Below the pieces are notes generated by a model. It did no database searches. It was given only the letters and a program-made list of their open reading frames with translations, and had not been told where the DNA came from. Below, piece after piece: positions 44,709 through 54,031 of a stretch of DNA of 64,000 nt; positions within the stretch are counted from its first letter, which is position 1, and every line of letters begins with the position of its first letter. The position numbers and the translations under genes are program-made. Source of the stretch: Streptomyces toyocaensis (GTDB lineage Bacteria; Actinomycetota; Actinomycetes; Streptomycetales; Streptomycetaceae); NCBI RefSeq assembly GCF_000725125.1, contig NZ_JFCB01000018.1, positions 1 to 64,000 of the forward strand, written 5' to 3'.

Positions 44709-45674
44709 ATGGCCAAGAAGCGACCCCAGACGAAGGCCAAGCGCCCGCAGCCCACGGACGGGCGGATCCCGGTCGTCGGCGCCCGCGAACCCTGCCCCTG
44801 CGGCAGCGGCCGCCGCTACAAGGCCTGCCACGGCCGCGCCGCCGCGCACGCCGTGACCGAGCTGGTGCACCGCCCCTTCGAGGGTCTCGCCGGCGAGTGC
44901 GACTGGGTGGCGCTGCGCGAGCTGGTGCCGGCCGCCACCGTCGAGCTGACGCTCAAGGACGGCCTGCCCGAAGGCGTCCCGTCGGTCACGCTGGCCACGG
45001 TGCTGCCGATGGCCTGGCCCGCCCTGCGCCGCGACGACGGTTCGGTCCTGCTCGGCCTGCAGAACGACACGTCCTCCGGGGACATCAGCCGCGATCTGGC
45101 CGACACCCTGCAGCGCGCGCTCACCGCCGACCCGGGCACCCCGGTGCAGGCCCGGCGCGCGCCCGCCGACGGTCCCCGGCTGCAGGACCTGCTGGCGCCC
45201 GAGGGCGCGTTCGAGCCGGTGGTGCACAGCGGGTTCGAGTTCTGGGTCCCGGACCCGGAGAACGCCACGCCGGACGTCACCGCCTCCCTGGAGCGGGCCA
45301 ACGCCGCGGCCATCCCGACGGTCAAGCTGTCGGGAGTGGATTCCGCGTACTGGTGCGAAACGCCCGAGAAGAACCATCTCCGGTGGGTCATGCCGTATCC
45401 CGAGGAGCAGCTTCTGGACGCTCTCGCGCGGCTGCACGCCCAGGGCCGGTCGTCCCTCGGCGAGGGCACCCGTCTCGTGGGTTCCTTCCGTGCTCACGGG
45501 CTCACCGTGCCGGTCTGGGACCTGCCCGGTGGGGTCGGCGCCGAGGACGTGGAGAAGCCCGCTGCCGAGTTCGCCGAGCGCCTCACCACCGCCCTGGCCT
45601 CGGACGCACCGCTCACCGCCGACGAGCGCCGCGCGCGTGGTGGCCTGACGAACCGGCAGGTCACCCTCAGCTGA
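44709..45674 (+). CDS. DUF5926 protein with SEC-C zinc motif
   Basis: A 321-residue conserved actinobacterial protein. The N-terminus is Lys-rich and followed by the SEC-C motif CPCGSGRRYKACHG. The rest is DUF5926 with GFEFWVPDPENATPDV and YWCETPEKNHLRWVMPYPEE. The function is unknown; SEC-C motifs bind zinc and often contact proteins. The ribosome site GGGAGA precedes the ATG. Confidence 0.9.
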   Translation: MAKKRPQTKAKRPQPTDGRIPVVGAREPCPCGSGRRYKACHGRAAAHAVTELVHRPFEGLAGECDWVALRELVPAATVELTLKDGLPEGVPSVTLATVLPMAWPALRRDDGSVLLGLQNDTSSGDISRDLADTLQRALTADPGTPVQARRAPADGPRLQDLLAPEGAFEPVVHSGFEFWVPDPENATPDVTASLERANAAAIPTVKLSGVDSAYWCETPEKNHLRWVMPYPEEQLLDALARLHAQGRSSLGEGTRLVGSFRAHGLTVPVWDLPGGVGAEDVEKPAAEFAERLTTALASDAPLTADERRARGGLTNRQVTLS

Positions 45675-45697
45675 GGCACCCGTGCGGCAGCGGGTTC

Positions 45698-45740
45698 GGG
45701 CGGCGGCCGGCCGGCGGGACCGCCCGGCCGGCCGCCGCCC
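45698..45740 (+). terminator. Terminator after the DUF5926 gene
   Basis: A perfect 17-bp stem GGGCGGCGGCCGGCCGG / CCGGCCGGCCGCCGCCC with a nine-base loop, 23 nt after the stop. Confidence 0.85.
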
Positions 45741-45837
45741 GTCCCATGCGCAACTCCCGGTGCGGACAAGCCAGTCCGTGACCGGAAAGCCGAGATCGAA
45801 TTTGCGAACCGCCGATCTCTTGTTACCGTTCCAGTAG

Positions 45838-45875
45838 CCCGGTTGCTGGTGCATCCCCCGTCGCCAGCAACCGGG
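45838..45875 (+). ncRNA. Candidate small RNA or leader hairpin with C-rich loop
   Basis: A perfect 12-bp stem (CCCGGTTGCTGG / CCAGCAACCGGG) presents the loop TGCATCCCCCGTCG and is followed by GTCTTTGTG. It is an isolated unit: a strong terminator lies 98 nt upstream and no ORF follows. The AT-rich stretch 45797-45830 just before it could hold a promoter. The C-run loop recalls the actinobacterial 6C RNA, but only one hairpin with five C is present. The strand is inferred from the T-rich tail. Confidence 0.5.
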
Positions 45876-46541
45876 TCTTTGTGTGCCGGTCGCCGTTCAC
45901 ACAGCGCGACCGGCCGTCAACAGCTCGTCCCCGCCGTCCGGCGCTTCCAGTCGACGGTCAACGTCCCTTCCCCACCGCTCAGTTGCCTCCGGAACGCAGC
46001 AGAAGGCGTCCCGCTCGGACGCGGTGCGCGAACTCCGCGACCGCCGTGTGGTGCGGGCTGGCTCCGCGTCCGGGCCTCGCGGCGTTCCGCACGGGACGGA
46101 CCCGTCACCGGCTCCACGGCGCGGTGCGTCCGCACGGTCCGGCCGCCGGGCCCATGAGGTCTCGCACCGCGCCGCGAGACACGCCCGCGCCTCGATGCCG
46201 TCGGAGGTGGAGAGCACGGGACCGCAGCGCAGCGCGGTGGACAGGTGGAGGCCACGCGGGGACGCCCCGCCGACCGGCGGACGCCAGCGCCGCGCCGTCG
46301 CCGTGCGGGGGGCCGTAGGGACGGGCGTCGCTCCTCGGGTGCGGAGGCGGGGCGCCGGCCGGCCGGGACCGCGGAGTCCACCGCCCGCGGCAGCGCGAGC
46401 GCGCAGGCCGGCCGGCGCCCACGAGGGCGAACAGGGGGCCTCGGAAGGTCCGGGCGCGGCCCCCGGCGTGCCGGGGCAAGCATGCCCCGGGAAGACGCGG
46501 CCCGGGGCGGCCCGCCGGGCGGCGGCGCGCGCCGCCGCCCG
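45876..46541. other. Gene-free stretch
   Basis: About 670 bp. Long open frames occur on both strands but are only compositional: none has a ribosome site or a recognisable domain. The 3' end of the prim-pol-like gene borders it. Confidence 0.5.
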
Positions 46542-47210
46542 CTACATCTCGGGCGCGATCACACCCGTACGGGTGAGGGCCTCGACCACGGCGTCGACCA
46601 CGGCCTCGACGCCGGGCACCCAGGGGGAGGCCGAGCCGGGCAGCGGCGCGCGCTCCCAGCGGACGCCGCCCTGTGCCGTCTCGGACGGCGGCAGGGCGAG
46701 GTAGCCGCCCTCGCCGTGAAAGCGGAGGGAGCCGGGGACGAAGTCCTTGGCGTACAGCAGCTCGCCCAGTTGCTCCATGGAATACGGCCGCACGAGGATC
46801 GCCCAGCGGTCGGGAGCGGCGACGACCGGGCCGAGCCGCATGCCCCGGTGGTCGAGCGCGGCCAGCGCGCGGGCGGCCGGCAGGGCGGGCAGGGAGACCG
46901 CGCACGGGGCCCCGCCCACCCCGGTGGCGAGGATGACGGGCGCCGTCGGCCGGTTGCTCCACCACCAGCGCACCATGCGGGCGTCGGTGGTGGCCGCGAG
47001 GAGGCCGGGGTCGAACGGATGGGCCCCCGGCACCGTGCACTCGGGGTCCGGGCAGCCGCAGCGGGACCGGCCCTCGGGGTCGGCCGCCACTCCGGGAAGT
47101 ACGGGCCACTGCCATCGCGTGGCACAGGTCAGGGCCGCACCCATCAGCTCAGGCCCTCCGTCGCCGCGTCGGGACAGGAGCCTGCGTCGCCTTCCGAGGA
47201 TCTCGCGCAT
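46542..47210 (-). CDS. Degenerate prim-pol-like protein
   Basis: A 222-residue protein with the layout of the prim-pol N-terminal domain: LTCATRWQWPVLPGVAAD, a Cys cluster (CGCPDPECTVPGAHPFDPG) and a Trp-rich helix (MVRWWWSNRPTAPVIL). The catalytic DxD position reads CAVSLPALPA and the later motif SGGxH is missing, so polymerase activity is unlikely. Compare the intact member at 37482-38354. The ATG at 47210 has AAAGGA about ten nt upstream. Confidence 0.8.
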   Translation of the reverse strand: MREILGRRRRLLSRRGDGGPELMGAALTCATRWQWPVLPGVAADPEGRSRCGCPDPECTVPGAHPFDPGLLAATTDARMVRWWWSNRPTAPVILATGVGGAPCAVSLPALPAARALAALDHRGMRLGPVVAAPDRWAILVRPYSMEQLGELLYAKDFVPGSLRFHGEGGYLALPPSETAQGGVRWERAPLPGSASPWVPGVEAVVDAVVEALTRTGVIAPEM

Positions 47211-47714
47211 GAGCGCTCGTTCCTTTCCGTTGCACGCCTGGCAACACCGTGGTCCACATCACGTCATGTGTCGATCACTTCACTGTGCGTACCTGTTGGC
47301 GCATCACACCCCCGCGCCGGGCAGGGGGAACCCCTATGGGCCGAGCATGGGCTGCCTCCGCGGCCGGTCCGCCCGTACTGCGTCTCACAGAAGTGCGGGC
47401 GTGGCGTGGGGGTGGCGAAGTCTGGCGTTTGCCGTCGCGCGTGGTTCTCTCCGCCTCCGCCACGGGAGGATGGGGCACGGTCGTCGGTGGTTAGGACGCC
47501 CGGGTCCGTCGCCAGGTTCCCGAGCGGTTCGCAACCACCCCTGGCCTTCACCGAGTACGTACCCCACACGACCGCTGTGACGCTTCCGTCGAGCAAGCCC
47601 AGTCGACCGCAATACGCCTCCCTCTGAGGCAGTTTCAAGCCAACTTCGTTTTTCGGCAAGGGGTCTGCGGAAGTTACCTGCGACCTCACGGACACCACGA
47701 ATCCCGGCAGGACA
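47211..47714. other. Long upstream region of the PP2C gene
   Basis: This 504-bp gap holds no supported gene; small frames lack ribosome sites. It must contain the divergent promoters of the prim-pol-like gene and the phosphatase gene. The last 100 bp are less GC-rich (around 47620-47660). Confidence 0.5.
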
Positions 47715-49226
47715 ATGCTGGACATCCCCTCACGAGTACGTGTACATGTGGAGACACTGCCGGCGACGCAGAATGACATGGGGGTTTGCGATGCTTTCGA
47801 GCAGTACGTACCGGTCGGAAAGCCGGACACCATGAACGCCCCGCACCCTCCGAAAGTGGCCGGAATCGATTCCGCCGTTCCCGCTCCCGCCCACACTGTC
47901 ACGCCCGTCCCGGGTACCTCTCCCGCCCCTGCGGCAAACCCCCAGAGCGCCCCGGGCGCACTGCTCCAGGACCGTCTCGCCGGCTGGGTCTCCGACCTGA
48001 CGACCCTCCACGAGCTCACCGAACGCCTGGTCCGCACGGGCACGCTCGACGAAGCGCTCGAGGAACTGCTGCGCGCGGGAGCCGCACTGGTCGGCGCGCG
48101 ACGCGGTCTAGTCGCCCTGGAACCCGCCGACGGACTCGGCCCGGTCACCACCGTCGGTCTCGGACTGGCCCGCTCGGACCTCGGCCACATGGAGACGGTG
48201 CCGCGCGGCTCGCTGCCGTACGGCAGGATCCTCGAAGGACTGCCGGGCGCCGACGACGGCGTCGCCGAACCCGATCTGCTCGCCGAGAAGGGACTCGACC
48301 CCCGGCACCGCGAGGTCGCCGCCCGCCTCGGCTACGCCGCCAGCTTCACCCTTCCGCTCACCACCGAGGCCACCGGACGCCTCGGCGCCGCGGTGTGGCT
48401 CTACGACGAACCGGCCGAGCCCTCGCGACGCCAGCGCCACCTGGCCGGCCTCCACGTCCGCCAGGCCGCCGAGCACCTGGCCCGCCTCCTCGAACTCGAG
48501 CGCACGCGCGCGTCCATGGCCACGATGGCCGAGGAACTGCTGCCCTCCCGTCTCCCCCGGGTCGCCGGCGTCCAGCTCGCCGCGCGGCACCGCACGTCCG
48601 CGCGCGGGGGCGGCGACTGGTACGACGCGCTGCCGCTGCCGGACGCCGCGCTCGGTCTGGCGGTCGGGTCGGTCACCGGGTCGGGGCCCAGCGCGGTCGC
48701 CGCCATGGGCCGGCTCCGGGCCTCGCTGCGCGCGTACGCCGTGATGGAGGGCGAGGATCCGGTCGCCGTCCTGTCCGACCTGGAGCTGCTGCTGCGGCTC
48801 ACCGAGCCCGCCCGGTCGGCCACCGCCCTGTTCGGCTACTGCGAACCAGCGCTGCGCCGGATCACGCTCGCCGGGGCCGGGCACACTCCCCCACTGCTGA
48901 TCGGGGACCGCCGCACCGAGTACGTCGAGACCTCGGTCTCCGCCCCGCTGGGCATGCTGGCCTGCTGGGAGGCCCCGAGCGTGGAGGTGCAGGCGGAACC
49001 GGGGGAGACGGTTCTGCTGTACACCGACGGGCTGCTGCACCGCACCGGCGACCCGACCGACCGCGCCTTCGCGCGGCTGCACGCCGCGGCGGCCGGGGTG
49101 CCCAGGGCACTGCGCCGCGACCCCGGCGCCGTCGCCGACCACGTCCTGCGCGCGGTCCTGCCGGAGGAGGCGGACACCGCGGACTCCAAGGAGGACGTGG
49201 TGCTGCTGGCGGCGCGGTTCGAGTAG
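47715..49226 (+). CDS. GAF-PP2C (SpoIIE-type) serine/threonine phosphatase
   Basis: A 503-residue regulator. After an Ala/Pro-rich N-terminus, a GAF-like domain (about residues 95-265) precedes the PP2C_2 domain with GGGDWYDALPLPDAALGLAVG, FGYCEP, LAGAGHTPPLL, LLYTDGLLHR and the final KEDVVLLAARF. Phosphatases of this class dephosphorylate STAS anti-anti-sigma factors. ATG 47715 has GCAGGA just before it; downstream ATG codons at 47779 or 47833 are possible. Confidence 0.92.
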   Translation: MLDIPSRVRVHVETLPATQNDMGVCDAFEQYVPVGKPDTMNAPHPPKVAGIDSAVPAPAHTVTPVPGTSPAPAANPQSAPGALLQDRLAGWVSDLTTLHELTERLVRTGTLDEALEELLRAGAALVGARRGLVALEPADGLGPVTTVGLGLARSDLGHMETVPRGSLPYGRILEGLPGADDGVAEPDLLAEKGLDPRHREVAARLGYAASFTLPLTTEATGRLGAAVWLYDEPAEPSRRQRHLAGLHVRQAAEHLARLLELERTRASMATMAEELLPSRLPRVAGVQLAARHRTSARGGGDWYDALPLPDAALGLAVGSVTGSGPSAVAAMGRLRASLRAYAVMEGEDPVAVLSDLELLLRLTEPARSATALFGYCEPALRRITLAGAGHTPPLLIGDRRTEYVETSVSAPLGMLACWEAPSVEVQAEPGETVLLYTDGLLHRTGDPTDRAFARLHAAAAGVPRALRRDPGAVADHVLRAVLPEEADTADSKEDVVLLAARFE

Positions 49227-49348
49227 CGGCGCGCGACGGGGGTCCCGTTCTCCCCGCGCCTCCCCGGTAATGGGTCCTTCCCGGGTTCGTCCGTTTCCAC
49301 CCGACCGTACGATGGGGGTGGTCCAGTGCCGTATCGAGGAGGATGACC

Positions 49349-50806
49349 GTGGCGGAGGAGCTGCCGGAGACCCCGGAGACTGCCGAAGAGGAGCCCGTCA
49401 AGCAGCGGAAGAACGGCCTGTACCCGGGCGTGTCCGACGAGCTGGCCGAGAACATGAAGACCGGCTGGGCGGACACCGAGCTGCACGATCTGAAGCCCGT
49501 CCCGCAGGCCGCCGAGGCCGCCGCCCGCCGCGCGGCGCTGTCCGCCCGCTTCCCGGGCGAGCGCCTGGTCGTCCCCGCGGGCAACCTGAAGACCCGCTCC
49601 AACGACACCGAGTACTCCTTCCGCGCGTCGGTCGAGTACGCCTACCTCACCGGCAACCGGACGGAGGACGGCGTCCTCGTCCTGGAGCCCACGGCCGACG
49701 GCCACGAGGAGACGATCTACCTCCTGCCGCGCTCGGACCGCGAGAACGGCGAGTTCTGGCTGGACGGCCAGGGCGAGCTGTGGGTCGGCCGCCGCCACTC
49801 CCTCGCCGAGGCCGAGAAGCTGTACGGCATCCCCGCCTCCGACGTGCGCGAGCTGGCCGGAGCGCTGCGCGAGGCCACCGGCCCGGTGCGGGTGGTGCGC
49901 GGCCACGACGCCGGGATCGAGGCGGCGCTCACCGACAAGGTCACCGCCGAGCGCGACGAGGAGCTGCGCGTCTTCCTCTCCGAGATGCGGCTGGTCAAGG
50001 ACGACTTCGAGATCGGTGAGCTGCAGAAGGCCGTCGACTCCACCGTGCGCGGCTTCGAGGACGTCGTGAAGGTCCTCGACAAGGCCGAGGCGACCAGCGA
50101 GCGCTACATCGAGGGAACGTTCTTCCTCCGCGCCCGGGTGGAGGGCAACGACGTCGGCTACGGCTCCATCTGCGCCGCCGGGCCGCACGCCTGCACCCTG
50201 CACTGGGTGCGCAACGACGGCCCGGTCCGCTCCGGCGACCTGCTGCTCCTCGACGCCGGCGTGGAGACGCACACGTACTACACGGCCGACGTCACGCGCA
50301 CGCTGCCGGTCAACGGCCGTTACAGCGAGCTCCAGAAGAAGATCTACGACGCCGTGTACGACGCCCAGGAGGCCGGTATCGCGGCGGTGCGGCCGGGCGC
50401 CAAGTACCGGGACTTCCACGACGCGGCCCAGCGCGTGCTGGCCGAGCGGCTCGTCGAGTGGGGCCTGGTCGAGGGGCCCGTGGACCGGGTGCTGGAGCTG
50501 GGCCTGCAGCGCCGCTGGACGCTGCACGGCACCGGTCACATGCTCGGCATGGACGTCCACGACTGCGCCGCCGCGCGGACCGAGACCTACGTCGACGGCA
50601 CCCTGGAGCCGGGCATGGTCCTCACCGTCGAACCGGGCCTGTACTTCCAGGCCGACGACCTGACGGTGCCCGAGGAGTACCGGGGCATCGGCGTCCGCAT
50701 CGAGGACGACATCCTCGTCACCGAGGACGGCAACCGGAACCTGTCCGCGGGGCTGCCCCGGCGGTCGGACGAGGTCGAGGTCTGGATGGCGGGCCTGAAG
50801 GGCTGA
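49349..50806 (+). CDS. Xaa-Pro aminopeptidase (aminopeptidase P family)
   Basis: A 485-residue M24B metallopeptidase removing N-terminal residues next to Pro. The metal ligands are in LLLLDAGVETHTYYTADVTR, LHGTGHMLGMDVHD, LTVEPGLYF and GVRIEDDILV. GTG 49349 is preferred because GAGGAGG lies six nt upstream; the ATG at 49343 abuts that site directly. A long N-terminal creatinase-like domain (to about residue 200) is normal. It follows the phosphatase gene by 122 nt. Confidence 0.93.
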   Translation: MAEELPETPETAEEEPVKQRKNGLYPGVSDELAENMKTGWADTELHDLKPVPQAAEAAARRAALSARFPGERLVVPAGNLKTRSNDTEYSFRASVEYAYLTGNRTEDGVLVLEPTADGHEETIYLLPRSDRENGEFWLDGQGELWVGRRHSLAEAEKLYGIPASDVRELAGALREATGPVRVVRGHDAGIEAALTDKVTAERDEELRVFLSEMRLVKDDFEIGELQKAVDSTVRGFEDVVKVLDKAEATSERYIEGTFFLRARVEGNDVGYGSICAAGPHACTLHWVRNDGPVRSGDLLLLDAGVETHTYYTADVTRTLPVNGRYSELQKKIYDAVYDAQEAGIAAVRPGAKYRDFHDAAQRVLAERLVEWGLVEGPVDRVLELGLQRRWTLHGTGHMLGMDVHDCAAARTETYVDGTLEPGMVLTVEPGLYFQADDLTVPEEYRGIGVRIEDDILVTEDGNRNLSAGLPRRSDEVEVWMAGLKG

Positions 50807-50818
50807 CGCACCGCACGA

Positions 50819-50852
50819 CGACGGCCGGGTACGCGCGCGTGCCCGGCCGTCG
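50819..50852. terminator. Bidirectional terminator between converging genes
   Basis: An 11-bp stem CGACGGCCGGG / CCCGGCCGTCG with a 12-base loop between the peptidase and the ATPase gene ends. Confidence 0.8.
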
Positions 50853-51317
50853 CTACACCGCGACGAGCGGCGCGTCCTCGCGCCACTTGAGGATCTTGTC
50901 GAAACTCACCACCGCGCCACCGCGGCCCGGCTTGTTGCCGATGTGGACGTGGTCGGCCAGCGCCTGGATGAGACACAGTCCCCGGCCGTGCTCCGCGTCG
51001 GACGACACGGGGCGGACCTGCGGGCGGGCCGGCGCACCGGTCGCGGCGGGAAAGCCGGGGCCCGCGTCGGCGACCTCGATACGGCACTTCTCCCCGTCCA
51101 GGTAGGCGGTGACCCGGTACGCCTCCGAGGTGCCGCCGCGCGCGGCGTCCCCGCCGTGCTCGACCGCGTTGGCGCAGGCCTCGCTGAGGGCTACGGACAG
51201 GTCGTAGGAAATCTCGGGGTCGACGCCCGCGGTCTCCATGGTGCCGAGCAGCAGGCGCCGGGCGAGCGGCACACTGGCGGCATCGCGCCGCAGATGGAGT
51301 GACCACCAGATGCTCAT
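50853..51317 (-). CDS. RsbW-like ATP-binding protein (anti-sigma/serine kinase family)
   Basis: A 154-residue GHKL ATPase protein. The N box is LSEACANAVEHG, G1 is VADAGPGFP, and G2 is EHGRGLCLIQALADHV. The domain fills almost the entire chain. ATG 51317 has GGAGG seven nt upstream. It is more similar to RsbW kinases than the longer protein at 43968. Its natural partner in the window could be SigF, SigN or the STAS protein; unproven. Confidence 0.88.
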   Translation of the reverse strand: MSIWWSLHLRRDAASVPLARRLLLGTMETAGVDPEISYDLSVALSEACANAVEHGGDAARGGTSEAYRVTAYLDGEKCRIEVADAGPGFPAATGAPARPQVRPVSSDAEHGRGLCLIQALADHVHIGNKPGRGGAVVSFDKILKWREDAPLVAV

Positions 51318-51537
51318 GCTCCAGCCTCCTGGCTGCGGCTCGACATACCGTTACGTATTGCCCTGTGTCCAGGTTCGTAAGCGTGGAGTTGACGTGACAC
51401 CGCCCATATGGCGGGTGCGTGACGGAGCCGAACGGTGTATGTGGGACGGTCCGTGCCAGATGTGAGCTTCGGGGCGTACCTCATCTTGTGGACCTGCCGT
51501 ACGACGGCCGGGGAGCCGGTGCGATGATGAGGCCGCC

Positions 51538-52347
51538 ATGTCTGCCCCCCACCCGCGCACGGTGCGCTCCGGACCAGGACTCCGGATCCTGAGGGCCGCG
51601 GTGTTCGCCGCGGTCTGCGTCGTGCTGGCCGGGGCAGGCCACTCACTGGCCTCCTACGACGCCGTCCCGCTGTGGACACTCGGCGCCGGGTTCCTCGGGA
51701 CGGTCGCGGTCGCCGCGCCGCTCGCGGGACGCGCGCGTGCGCTGCCGGGGGTCGCGGCCCTGCTGGCGTTCGGCCAGACGGCACTGCACACGCTGTTCGG
51801 CCTGGGGCAGCACGGCACACCCGGCACGGGCGCGTCGTCGCCCCCTTCCGACGCCGCGCTGATCGAGCAGGCCGCGCGGCTGCTGTGCGGGACCACCGCC
51901 GCGGGGATCAGCCCCGCGCGGGCCGAGCGCATCCTCAGCGACGCCCGGATCCATCCCGGCGGGGCGGACACCCACGCGGCGGACGCCCTGTCCGCTGCCG
52001 GGGTGACCCCGGCGGCGCTGCTGCCCTCGCTGCCCATGCTGCTCGGCCACGTCCTCGCGGCGACGGCCGCGGGGTGGCTGCTGCGCCACGGCGACCTCGC
52101 CCTGCTGCGGCTGGCGGAACTGTCCGCGCACGGTGTCGCCGAGGGCGCTCTCGTGCGGTCGCTCCGCGCGGCGCTCGCCCTGGTGCGCGCCCTGCGCGCC
52201 GGACTCCCGGGGGCACCGGACGCGGCCCCGCGCGCGGCGCGTACCGCGCTGCTCGCCCCTCCCGTGCCCCAAAGCCCCGCACTCCGGCACACGGTGATCC
52301 GCCGCGGTCCGCCCGTCGCCGTCACCGCACTCGCTCTCGCCGCCTGA
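51538..52347 (+). CDS. Hypothetical membrane protein at the head of the copper cassette
   Basis: A 269-residue protein. Three or four hydrophobic segments lie in the first 80 residues (LRAAVFAAVCVVLAGAGHSL) and another near 165-180. His residues occur in the middle loop (ALHTLFGLGQHG, ILSDARIHPGG), as is common in copper-linked membrane proteins, but no ligand site is clear. It precedes ycnI in the same direction by 187 nt. Confidence 0.75.
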   Translation: MSAPHPRTVRSGPGLRILRAAVFAAVCVVLAGAGHSLASYDAVPLWTLGAGFLGTVAVAAPLAGRARALPGVAALLAFGQTALHTLFGLGQHGTPGTGASSPPSDAALIEQAARLLCGTTAAGISPARAERILSDARIHPGGADTHAADALSAAGVTPAALLPSLPMLLGHVLAATAAGWLLRHGDLALLRLAELSAHGVAEGALVRSLRAALALVRALRAGLPGAPDAAPRAARTALLAPPVPQSPALRHTVIRRGPPVAVTALALAA

Positions 52348-52534
52348 CGCGACGCGACCACCACTCCGCCACTGCCGGGTCCTCCGGGGCGAGGGGGCGC
52401 GCCGGCGTGCGGCACGCGTGTGCGTTCCGCCGCCCGCGTGTGTCCGGTTCGTCCGCCGTGACCCCTCCGGCCGCCCGCGGGGCGCAAACCCCTCACCGTC
52501 AGTGAAACCTCAATCGAAGCGGAGTGCTTCTGCC

Positions 52535-53284
52535 ATGAAGGCTTCCCGTATCGCCGCCGCCGGTGCCGTCGCCGGTGTCGCCGTCCTCGCCGTGTCCACC
52601 CCCTGCTTCGCGCACGTCAGCGTGCAGCCGGAGGGTGAGGCCGCCAAGGGCGGCTACGCGGTCGTCGACTTCAAGGTCCCCAACGAGCGGGACGACGCCT
52701 CGACCACCAGGATCGAGATCACGTTCCCCACGGACCATCCGCTGGCGTCCGTGATGCCGCAGCCGGTCGAGGGCTGGGACGTCAAGGTCACCAGGTCCAC
52801 GCTGGACAAGCCGCTCGAGATGCACGGCAAGAAGATCAACGAGGCCGTCTCCAAGGTCACCTGGACCGCCAAGGACGACGGCATCGAGCCGGGTTTCTTC
52901 CAGAAGTTCCCGGTGTCCGTGGGCACGCTGCCCGAGGACACCGACGAGCTCGTCTTCAAGGCCCTGCAGACATACTCCAACAAGGAGATCGTCCGCTGGA
53001 TCGAGGTGCCCCGGAAGGGCCAGGAGGAGCCCGAGCACCCGGCTCCCGTGCTCGCCCTCTCCGAGGCATCCGGGGACCACCACGGCGCCCCGGCCGACGA
53101 CAAGGCCTCCGGCGACTCCGCGTCGGCCGGGAAGGCCTCCGCCGAGACCTCCGCCGCCTCAGGCGAGGGCGACTCCGGCGGTACCGACACCACCGCGCGC
53201 GTCCTCGGCGTCGTCGGCATCGTGGTCGGCGCCGCGGGCGTCGCCTACGGCGTGCTCGCCGGGCGTCGGCGCACCACGGCCTGA
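52535..53284 (+). CDS. YcnI-family copper-binding protein
   Basis: A 249-residue exported protein. A signal peptide ends at TPCFA|HVSV, leaving the N-terminal His that with a Trp forms the YcnI copper site (WDVKVTRSTLDKP follows). The DUF1775 domain runs to about residue 175. A Ser/Ala/Glu linker leads to a C-terminal membrane helix (VLGVVGIVVGAAGVAYGVL) and RRR anchor. It probably binds Cu(II) outside the cell and passes it within the cassette. Confidence 0.92.
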   Translation: MKASRIAAAGAVAGVAVLAVSTPCFAHVSVQPEGEAAKGGYAVVDFKVPNERDDASTTRIEITFPTDHPLASVMPQPVEGWDVKVTRSTLDKPLEMHGKKINEAVSKVTWTAKDDGIEPGFFQKFPVSVGTLPEDTDELVFKALQTYSNKEIVRWIEVPRKGQEEPEHPAPVLALSEASGDHHGAPADDKASGDSASAGKASAETSAASGEGDSGGTDTTARVLGVVGIVVGAAGVAYGVLAGRRRTTA

Positions 53285-53374
53285 CCCTCCCTCCGCTCGA
53301 CGGTGCGCACCGGGACCGCCCACGGCTCCGTGGCCTCCCGGTGCGCACCGGAGCACTCACCACCAGGAACATCC

Positions 53375-54031
53375 ATGCGCAAGAAGACCTTCGCGGCGGC
53401 GGCTCTGCTCGCCGTCGCCTCCCTCACCCTCTCCGCCTGCGGCAGCGGCGACGGCGACAGCGGCAAGCCCGTCTCCGTGGTCTCCGAGGAGGCCGGCTCG
53501 CAGAAGGCGGCCACCGTCCTCGACAAACCGTTCGAGAAGCCGGATCTCGTCCTCACCGACACCAACGGCAAGAAGTACGACTTCCGGGCGGAGACCGCGG
53601 GCCGGCCCACGCTGGTCTACTTCGGCTACACGCACTGCCCCGACGTCTGCCCGCTGACGATGAACAACATCGCCGTGGCCAAGAAGCAGCTTCCCCAGGA
53701 CCAGCAGGACGAGCTGCGGATCGTGTTCGTCACCACCGACCCGGAGCGCGACACCTCCGCCGCGCTCGGCACGTGGCTCAAGGGCATCGACTCCCAGGTC
53801 GTCGGTTTGACCGGCGACTTCGACACCATCCAGGCCGGTGCCCGCACGCTCGGCATCTCGATCGACCCGCCGCGCAAGGACGAGAACGGCAAGACGGTCT
53901 CCGACCACGGCACCCAGGTCATCGCCTTCTCCCCGAAGACCGACGGCGGGTACGTCCTCTACGGCGAGGACGCCACCGTCGACGACTACACCCAGGACCT
54001 CCCCAAGATCATCAAGGGCGACAAGCCGTGA
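53375..54031 (+). CDS. sco: Sco1/SenC copper chaperone lipoprotein
   Basis: A 218-residue lipoprotein (lipobox LSAC). The thioredoxin-like domain has YTHCPDVCPLT with the CxxxC pair and a later His in SDHGTQVIAF, the three copper ligands. It assembles the CuA site of cytochrome c oxidase. From memory, the S. lividans orthologue Sco works with the neighbouring PCuAC protein. The stop overlaps the next GTG. Confidence 0.94.
   Translation: MRKKTFAAAALLAVASLTLSACGSGDGDSGKPVSVVSEEAGSQKAATVLDKPFEKPDLVLTDTNGKKYDFRAETAGRPTLVYFGYTHCPDVCPLTMNNIAVAKKQLPQDQQDELRIVFVTTDPERDTSAALGTWLKGIDSQVVGLTGDFDTIQAGARTLGISIDPPRKDENGKTVSDHGTQVIAFSPKTDGGYVLYGEDATVDDYTQDLPKIIKGDKP

Noticed and set aside
45838..45875. Assignment as a full 6C RNA
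   Set aside because: The known motif has two hairpins with at least six C each; only one hairpin with five C is visible.
45883..46704. Plus-strand 273-codon frame in the gene-free stretch
   Set aside because: Arg/Pro/Ala-rich with no domain or ribosome site, and it overlaps the better-supported prim-pol-like gene.
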